DNA of 59,426 bases. It comes from Fodinibius halophilus (lineage in GTDB: Bacteria; Bacteroidota; Rhodothermia; Balneolales; Balneolaceae). This document shows, piece after piece, positions 54,745 through 59,426 of this stretch. Made by a program: the position numbers and the translations under genes. The stretch is from positions 1 to 59,426 of the forward strand of contig NZ_JAALLS010000027.1 of assembly GCF_011059105.1 (NCBI RefSeq), read 5' to 3'. The notes beneath the pieces were generated by a model that saw nothing but the letters and a program-made list of their open reading frames with translations, did no database searches and was not told the DNA's origin. Each line of letters starts with the position of its first letter. The first letter of the stretch is position 1.

Positions 54745-55425
54745 TTACAAGTATTGAAGAACCCAATCAATAAACATTCTTTCGCGATCTAAATAAATGA
54801 GTGTTATGCCAATCATATTGTAAATACCATGGATAAGGATATTCAGAGTTAAATTGTCTCTGTTTTTATAAAATATAATCGACAAGATAAGACCAATTAA
54901 TCCTGTAGTAATCATTCCCGAAATACCCTGGTATAAGTGAGCCATACCAAATAGAGTTGATATTGCAAATGCTGAAATTAACCAGTCCCTGTTCGTACCG
55001 CCAAGAATTTCTGCGAATCTCTTCATAAAAAAGCCTCTATATAAGAACTCTTCTCCGAAAGCGGCAACAATCCACATAAACACAACAAACATTAAATAAT
55101 TACCAAAGTTACTGCGAATACTATCCAGTTGACTTAAATCGATGGAGCCCCAATGGAGTTCAACAAACGGTTGAATGACTAAATCCATGACTATGAAAAT
55201 CAGCATTGCGTACAAAACAGCCCGAACGAATGTTTTTCTCCACTTAAGCTTACCAATCCCGAATTCAATCCAATTATAGTTGCTGGCCCAAAAAGTTATC
55301 AAAGCCACAGCTATTCCAAATATATAGCCCAATCCACCTGTTAAATAAGAAAGAACAGAACTGATTAATATGATGGAAATGACAATTGTTGGCTTCCTTA
55401 AATAAGCATGAACTTTATTTTTCAT
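54745..55425 (-). CDS. CPBP intramembrane glutamic endopeptidase
   Basis: The 226-residue polytopic protein has the CPBP (CAAX-like) signature: EExxxR in GEEFLYRGFF (~124), FxxxH in FGMAHLYQG (~160) and HxxxN in LIHGIYNMIG (~199). It has about six membrane helices. Members cleave peptides in the membrane or process bacteriocins and prenylated proteins. It lies in the cassette-like region, where self-immunity or surface roles are plausible but unproven. A GCGCT/AGCGC spacer hairpin precedes it at 55,450-55,483. Confidence 0.82.
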   Translation of the reverse strand: MKNKVHAYLRKPTIVISIILISSVLSYLTGGLGYIFGIAVALITFWASNYNWIEFGIGKLKWRKTFVRAVLYAMLIFIVMDLVIQPFVELHWGSIDLSQLDSIRSNFGNYLMFVVFMWIVAAFGEEFLYRGFFMKRFAEILGGTNRDWLISAFAISTLFGMAHLYQGISGMITTGLIGLILSIIFYKNRDNLTLNILIHGIYNMIGITLIYLDRERMFIDWVLQYL

Positions 55426-55649
55426 GAGATTAATGGTTGTTTCAATAGAGGCGCTGTATTTTAAAATTCCTGTAGCGCTTGCTGTTTAATGGGTTCCATC
55501 TTGAAGGCAATAAATGCAATGAAAACACGAAGTTTCTTTAGGCTACCCATTGCAGAAGCAGCAGTAAACGATTACCCCCGCCTTGCAACCCTTTGTGCCC
55601 GGAGTAATGATTTTTATGCACCTTCTTCTTTATGGATAACTGACCATCA

Positions 55650-55931
55650 TCATTTCAGTCGTAGTTTATGTGGACTAGTCTTGGGAATACGTTCAATAAT
55701 GCCGCGAGCTTCCAAGTCAAGTTTTACGGTTACTATGTACCAAACCACCTTTCCATCAAATGTGTCGGCTAAACTTTCAACTGCCAAATCTGTTAGATCC
55801 TCATAGCTAATTTCTTTATGGTCAGCTATTGTTTGAAGAATAAATTCTTTGATGGTATCGTATCTTCTTTTTAGGATATTAACTCCTTGCTTACCTTGAG
55901 GATGGAGTGTCATTATTTTTTCTTCAGCCAT
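55650..55931 (-). CDS. DUF6958-like small protein
   Basis: The ATG at 55931 gives 93 residues: MAEEKIMTLHPQGKQGVNIL with a helix, then the winged-helix-like TVKLDLEARGIIERIPKTSP near the C-terminus. I recognise the HPQGKQGVNI and VKLDLEARG blocks from the DUF6958 family with moderate certainty. The recognisable C-terminal block could bind DNA, but no function is known. It sits alone, 220 bp from the CPBP gene. Confidence 0.6.
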   Translation of the reverse strand: MAEEKIMTLHPQGKQGVNILKRRYDTIKEFILQTIADHKEISYEDLTDLAVESLADTFDGKVVWYIVTVKLDLEARGIIERIPKTSPHKLRLK

Positions 55932-56339
55932 ATTTAGCATTGTTTTTAAATGTGTAAAGACTAAACCAAACTCCAACTAGCACAAATGAATTAGATGATC
56001 AAACACGTTGTTATAAACTATATTCAACAGGAAGTGTATACCAATTCATTTGTGGTAAGTTACTAACTAACCCAATAGTCACCCCACTTAATGAAGTGAT
56101 TATCATAATTCTTTTAAACGATCTATTCTTAATATTATAAACTATAAATGAAATTATAGCAATAATAAAAAGTCGAATGGGGGGGGTTAGTCAAAATGTT
56201 TTAGGTGGGAATGGTTTTTGAGGCCCTTCACCAGTTGCTCATCGGCTTAGTTATATTTCTTTTTGATATTAAACCCGCCGCCATCCCCGGTCCGTACCAA
56301 TGATTTGAAATGCTGTACTCAAGGCAAAATACTGCCAAA
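55932..56339. other. Spacer with a membrane-protein remnant
   Basis: About 400 bp. Its centre holds the remnant at 56,011-56,190, listed separately. TTATAACAACGTGTTTGATC right next to it (minus strand, 56,014 downwards) recalls the ends of elements E2, E5 and E6. Remaining parts show nothing. Confidence 0.4.
56011..56190 (-). pseudogene. C-terminal membrane-protein remnant
   Basis: On the minus strand, PIRLFIIAIISFIVYNIKNR and IMIITSLSGVTIGLVSNLPQ precede NWYTLPVEYSL and a TAA stop. The sequence is coding-like over ~57 codons but has no good start and begins at a run of eight C. I read it as the 3' end of a lost gene. Confidence 0.5.
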
Positions 56340-57056
56340 TTAAACTGTCTTATCCCGGCCCAGTCTCCCAAGGTGAAGGCCAGTCATGACAAGCCATATA
56401 GGGTGTATGACAATAGCAATGACTGCTGCAATCAATATAATCTGATCATCCCCCAAAAATGATGTGATGAATGTTAGGATTCCTCCGATTCCAGCAATGA
56501 CTCCAAGATAGCCAATGGAAATAGGGAACCGGTTATTTTTAAAAGTCAGGTAGCCTATTGAGAAAAACCAGGGACTAAGGGTGACGAATCTGAGGTTCAG
56601 GCTTGCATCGAGAGAAGCAATGCCGATGAGATCTACTGCATCTTTGACTGCGGCGTCTAGCTGATTGTAACCAGAGGCAAGACGGTTGATTTGATAGTAA
56701 TCAGCTGTGTTGGTAACGGCAATGATCACATAGCCAATGATCGCTAAGGTAGATAGCCATCGCACTAAGCCGGAATTCGTAGATCGCATTACATCGGTAA
56801 TTGCAAGGACCCCAGCGATTGCTAACAAGGACGCAATCGAAGCCCCCCAGTTGACCACCAGCCAAGCTTTTGAAGCCAATGGTCTATCAATGAAGAACTG
56901 TGTGATTGAGGCAATCGAGTTCCAGTCGAAACGACCAAGCAGGAAAATGATGAATACAATACCGCTCACAGCAAACAAAATACCAGCAAGTATTGAACAA
57001 ATACTGCCTACCTTAAGCATACTTTGGTCTTCCAAATATTCACTTGAATGAAGCAT
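56340..57056 (-). CDS. DUF4386-like membrane protein
   Basis: The 238-residue protein has about six membrane helices and the DUF4386-like order: a first helix SICSILAGILFAVSGIVFII, a loop, WLVVNWGASIASLLAIAGVL, an amphipathic segment with LSTLAIIGYVIIAVTNTADY, then RFVTLSPWFFSIGYLTF and the last helices. Family function is unknown. It is flanked by spacers, so it is a single-gene unit. The start at 57056 is accepted, though MLKVGS at 57020 is also possible. Confidence 0.65.
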   Translation of the reverse strand: MLHSSEYLEDQSMLKVGSICSILAGILFAVSGIVFIIFLLGRFDWNSIASITQFFIDRPLASKAWLVVNWGASIASLLAIAGVLAITDVMRSTNSGLVRWLSTLAIIGYVIIAVTNTADYYQINRLASGYNQLDAAVKDAVDLIGIASLDASLNLRFVTLSPWFFSIGYLTFKNNRFPISIGYLGVIAGIGGILTFITSFLGDDQIILIAAVIAIVIHPIWLVMTGLHLGRLGRDKTV

Positions 57057-57201
57057 ATTTTACTCCGGTTGAGCAGTTTTACAGTCTCGCGAGATTGCAC
57101 ATAAGGGACGTACGAATGTTGAATAGCTAAATAATGAACGGAACTTAAAAAAGCTAGTGCCGGGAGGCTTTTCTGACATTTTCCTTTTTGGGGGGCGTTT
57201 T
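57057..57201. other. Spacer with possible degenerate element E4
   Basis: GTGCCGGGAGGC...ACATTTTCCTTTTTGGGGGGC at 57,157-57,196 resembles the G+C-rich spacer near 49,650. A TTCAACATTCGTACG segment (minus strand, near 57,122) could be a degraded element end. I rate this weak. Confidence 0.3.
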
Positions 57202-57816
57202 TTAAAAAGGATCTTTGAATGCAATCATTGCATCTAAATTTTCTTCAAAATCAGCGGCTGACATTTGGTTCCCTTTTGTCAACGTGTCTGCAACATCCAT
57301 TGCATCATCAACAGTTTTATCCCATAAGCGCAATAATCTGTCGAATTTCTTCACTAAAATTTCAAGGTCTAACTTCTGTACGTACCAGATTAAAGCTATA
57401 ACAATTGCTAATTTTTTTATTTCCTCTAGGTTTCTTCCTCTCTGGCTTATTAAATAGATAATTTTGGCTCTTTCAATCGGACCAACATATTCAAAAATGT
57501 TATTTGATTCGCCCAGTTCTTCATATAAGTTTTCAACTTCTTCACGTTCAAAACCTCCTTGGGTTGAAGCACTTACTAGTAACTCTTCTTTTTTCATTGC
57601 TAATCGAGCAGAGTAAATAAGTATTCCGAGGAAATTAGCAGTTAAAGCAATCCAGACTCCTAGAGAGCCAAGTTGGATTACGCCAACAATAATTAATGAG
57701 AGATCAGCAACAAACAATATTGATTGGGTTAACTTTGAAGTTTCAATTTTTTCATATCCCAGCCATAGAGAGAATATGAAAAGTAGAATTGAAATAACCT
57801 CAAGAATTGATCCCAT
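57202..57816 (-). CDS. Three-helix membrane protein, unknown
   Basis: The 204-residue protein has three membrane helices in ~1-72 (EVISILLFIFSLWLGY, ILFVADLSLIIVGVIQLGSL, VWIALTANFLGILIYSARL), followed by a soluble helical part with an acidic FEREEVENLYEELGESNN segment and a KLDLEILVKKFDRLLRLWDK block. No family was recognised. It lies directly after spacer element E5 in the direction of transcription, 170 bp downstream of the SIR2/AbiH-like gene. It is not clear whether the two act together. Confidence 0.6.
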   Translation of the reverse strand: MGSILEVISILLFIFSLWLGYEKIETSKLTQSILFVADLSLIIVGVIQLGSLGVWIALTANFLGILIYSARLAMKKEELLVSASTQGGFEREEVENLYEELGESNNIFEYVGPIERAKIIYLISQRGRNLEEIKKLAIVIALIWYVQKLDLEILVKKFDRLLRLWDKTVDDAMDVADTLTKGNQMSAADFEENLDAMIAFKDPF

Positions 57817-57842
57817 CTATCCGAGCGGATTTTATTTAAGTC

Positions 57843-57986
57843 AATATAACGACATCGCGGCCCACTACGCACAAGTATGGAGACTGTATACAAGCCATAG
57901 CCGCCAACGTCTTGAATTAATTATAATATAAAAGCTTAACTAATAAATAAGAAGGGGGCAAGAATGGCCCTTAATCCACTGGATGC
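57843..57986 (-). repeat. Cassette-like spacer element E5
   Basis: On the minus strand the tail GCATCCAGTGGATTAAGGGC is followed by CATTCTTGCCCCCTTCTTAT, TTATTAGTTAAGC and AATTAATTCAAGACGTTGGC. The hairpin interior has GGCGGC matched by GGCCGC before CGTTATA. Start and tail agree with E2 and E3, and the AATTAATTCAA block with E2 and E6. It lies just before the downstream gene, in the position of an attC-like site. Confidence 0.65.
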
Positions 57987-57989
57987 ATT

Positions 57990-59096
57990 TCAGTTCAAGC
58001 TTCCCCAAAACTCTATCACATTTAAAGTTTCGATCTCTTTATTGGGAAACATTCTTCTTACTTCATCAGCCTCATTTTTATCAAAACAGTAAAATTCAAT
58101 TTTCTCTAACTGATTATTTTCAATGATTGATGTGAATAGATGAATATCATTGTTGGGAGATAGACCTAAAATTCTCAATGTTCCTTTTACTTTTTCCAAT
58201 TCTTCAGTTGGATATTTGTCTTTAAATTTTAGTTCAGGGTTTTGCGCTTTTAAAGTTATTCCCTCAAATAAATTTTGCGTTATATAGTTTGACGAATTCT
58301 TCCAGTCGTTGATCTCTTCTTTTATCTCAGGATTGTCTTTATAGCCTTCAGCCATACTATCCATATAATTATTAGCACGTTTATATTTCTTACTTGCAAA
58401 TTCTTTTAATTGACCACCATAAGCCATAAGGGCATTAGAATAGAGGTGCCGATTATCATCATTTATATTAAAACCTTGGGCAGGTCGATCAGAAATCTGG
58501 TTTCTAAAGCTTTCAATGTCATAAGTTTCGCTTAACTCGTCAAAGGAGCCATGTAAATGGTAAATTTTTGAATCTACAAAGTTTTCGAGATTCCGATCAT
58601 AATTTGTAGTAAAAATCTTATCATGATCTTCCAGATAGCTCCGTAAACTCTTAGGAAAGTTTTGATAAATTTCTTGAATTTTACCAGAGTTATAGATTGC
58701 ATCAAGAAAAAAGCGTTTAAGTACTTCCCTTGTTTCACCTCTTTGAGGATTATGAATATTCAATTTAGAGCAAAGGAGGTCATGCAAAAGGAAGTAATCC
58801 TCTAACCCAATCTCGTAAACACTGTATTCTTTTTGAGCATCATACCTTTTTTGTAAATCATTCAAGGATTCTTTTTCAAAGTTAACGAAGGCATAGCTAT
58901 CAAATTCACCCCGCAGTACCGCTGGAAAAATTCCATTAAGTTCAGATATCCATCTCATAACTTCTTGGGGATAATCTACTGACGGAAAACTTCCGGCTAA
59001 AACATTATTTATTGCACGTCTAATAATATTTCCATTTAGATATTCTTTCCCTCCATACTGTATATTTATTCCATTACCGATCAGAATAGATTTCAT
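57990..59096 (-). CDS. SIR2/AbiH-like NAD-type defence candidate
   Basis: The 368-residue soluble protein has a Rossmann start SILIGNGINIQYGG (~3-16), the middle motif FTTNYDRNLENF (~160-172) and IYHLHGSFDEL (~178-188). Together these are the pattern of SIR2-like and AbiH-type proteins that bind NAD and often act in anti-phage systems by NAD loss. The C-terminal half is helical with no other known domain. It is a single gene between cassette-like elements E5 and E6. The role is inferred from motifs and context. Confidence 0.68.
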   Translation of the reverse strand: MKSILIGNGINIQYGGKEYLNGNIIRRAINNVLAGSFPSVDYPQEVMRWISELNGIFPAVLRGEFDSYAFVNFEKESLNDLQKRYDAQKEYSVYEIGLEDYFLLHDLLCSKLNIHNPQRGETREVLKRFFLDAIYNSGKIQEIYQNFPKSLRSYLEDHDKIFTTNYDRNLENFVDSKIYHLHGSFDELSETYDIESFRNQISDRPAQGFNINDDNRHLYSNALMAYGGQLKEFASKKYKRANNYMDSMAEGYKDNPEIKEEINDWKNSSNYITQNLFEGITLKAQNPELKFKDKYPTEELEKVKGTLRILGLSPNNDIHLFTSIIENNQLEKIEFYCFDKNEADEVRRMFPNKEIETLNVIEFWGSLN

Positions 59097-59117
59097 ATGC
59101 TGTAGAATTGGATGAAC

Positions 59118-59225
59118 TGTATAACAACATTACGCATAACTAGCAGCCATCAACGCGTTGAATTAATTACTAATGACAGCTTAACTAATAAATAGGAAGG
59201 GGGCAAGGAACTGGCGCTTGCCCAC
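59118..59225 (-). repeat. Cassette-like spacer element E6
   Basis: On the minus strand: CTTGCCCCCTTCCTATTTAT, TAGTTAAGCTGTCATTAGTA, ATTAATTCAACGCGTTGATG, GCTGCTAGTTATGCGTAATG and TTGTTATACAG. It ends about 20 nt before the SIR2/AbiH-like start codon. Its outer part has GGGCAAG...CTTGCCC arms (59,211-59,223). The GGCACTGAATCC tail of E2/E3 is replaced by AACTGGCG here. Confidence 0.6.
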
Positions 59226-59426
59226 CAAAACTGCACTCTGGTAGAGCAGTGGGGAAGATGTTGCTTGTCCCATTTGATAGGGACTACTCTGCTTCCCCCT
59301 TCGAAGGGGGAAAATGAATTCCGGCGATAGCCCGGAAGAAATAGGGGGATGTTATAGCAACACGCTGGCAAATCCCCCTAACCCCCTTTGAAGAGGCTGT
59401 GAGAAAATACCAAGTCAAATATATAT
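59226..59426. repeat. CCCCC-rich intergenic repeat at window end
   Basis: Nested palindromes CTTCCCCCTTCGAAGGGGGA (59,290-59,310) and ATTCCGGCGATAGCCCGG, plus AATCCCCCTAACCCCCTTTG, resemble the GGGGGATGT-type repeats seen at 22,240 and 39,590. No gene in this terminal 200 bp; the next gene lies outside the window. Confidence 0.5.

Noticed and set aside
59150-59371. 73-codon minus-strand frame at the window end
   Set aside because: It is composed of palindromic CCCCC-rich repeat sequence and overlaps element E6.

Overview
The window looks like chromosome of an aerobic, Gram-negative, probably halophilic member of the Balneolaeota/Rhodothermaeota-Bacteroidetes group, something near Fodinibius or Gracilimonas. 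This is an inference from gene content: DUF5916 outer-membrane barrels, SpsII lipoproteins, a fused alpha/beta 2-oxoacid dehydrogenase E1, pyruvoyl arginine decarboxylase next to SpeD and SpeE, cyanide-insensitive-type cytochrome bd and a MuiA protein with a carboxypeptidase-regulatory insert. Moderate GC and abundant hairpin-type intergenic repeats agree with this. No rRNA, tRNA, CRISPR array, intact insertion sequence or phage genes were seen.

Layout. 0.2-1 kb: truncated bactofilin-like/MMPL chimera. 1.3-15.5 kb, plus strand: DUF5335 protein, a giant cyclic beta-glucan synthase, an orphan CheB, a Ca2+-type P-ATPase and a site-2 protease with CBS domains. 15.5-17.5 kb, minus strand: fused E1. 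17.8-19.7 kb: polyamine operon speD, arginine decarboxylase, speE. 19.7-25 kb: an EamA transporter between repeat-rich spacers, a DUF1499 membrane protein and an amidohydrolase lipoprotein. 25.2-32.1 kb, minus strand: a transglutaminase-like lipoprotein, YidD, two small unknown proteins, a secreted protein and a DUF5916 barrel. 32.2-33.1 kb: a decayed GH18/PI-PLC chimera ending in a perfect 24-bp inverted repeat. 33.7-39.3 kb: membrane protein, MuiA, DEDDy exonuclease, GT39 mannosyltransferase-like protein and gamma-glutamylcyclotransferase. 40.6-44.5 kb: cydAB, then a MerR regulator divergent from a monooxygenase-hydrolase pair, with two matching operator-like palindromes between them.

44.4-45.8 kb is a tandem array of a ~379-bp unit carrying a terminator hairpin and a second hairpin, amplified from the 3' end of the hydrolase gene. 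46.1-49.4 kb holds an alpha/beta hydrolase, DUF1801, a cupredoxin-like lipoprotein and a YciI-like protein.

49.5-59.4 kb is the most unusual part. Almost all genes are on the minus strand and are unrelated: hydrolase/ECF sigma/membrane protein, amidohydrolase, single-TM protein, CPBP protease, DUF6958-like, DUF4386-like, an unknown three-TM protein and a SIR2/AbiH-like defence candidate. Several are separated by copies of a shared spacer element with a conserved tail and a variable hairpin part. This resembles an integron-type cassette array without a visible integrase. Gene remnants (DinB-like, and a membrane protein C-terminus) lie among them. The cassette reading is my inference and needs an attC model search and an integrase search outside the window.
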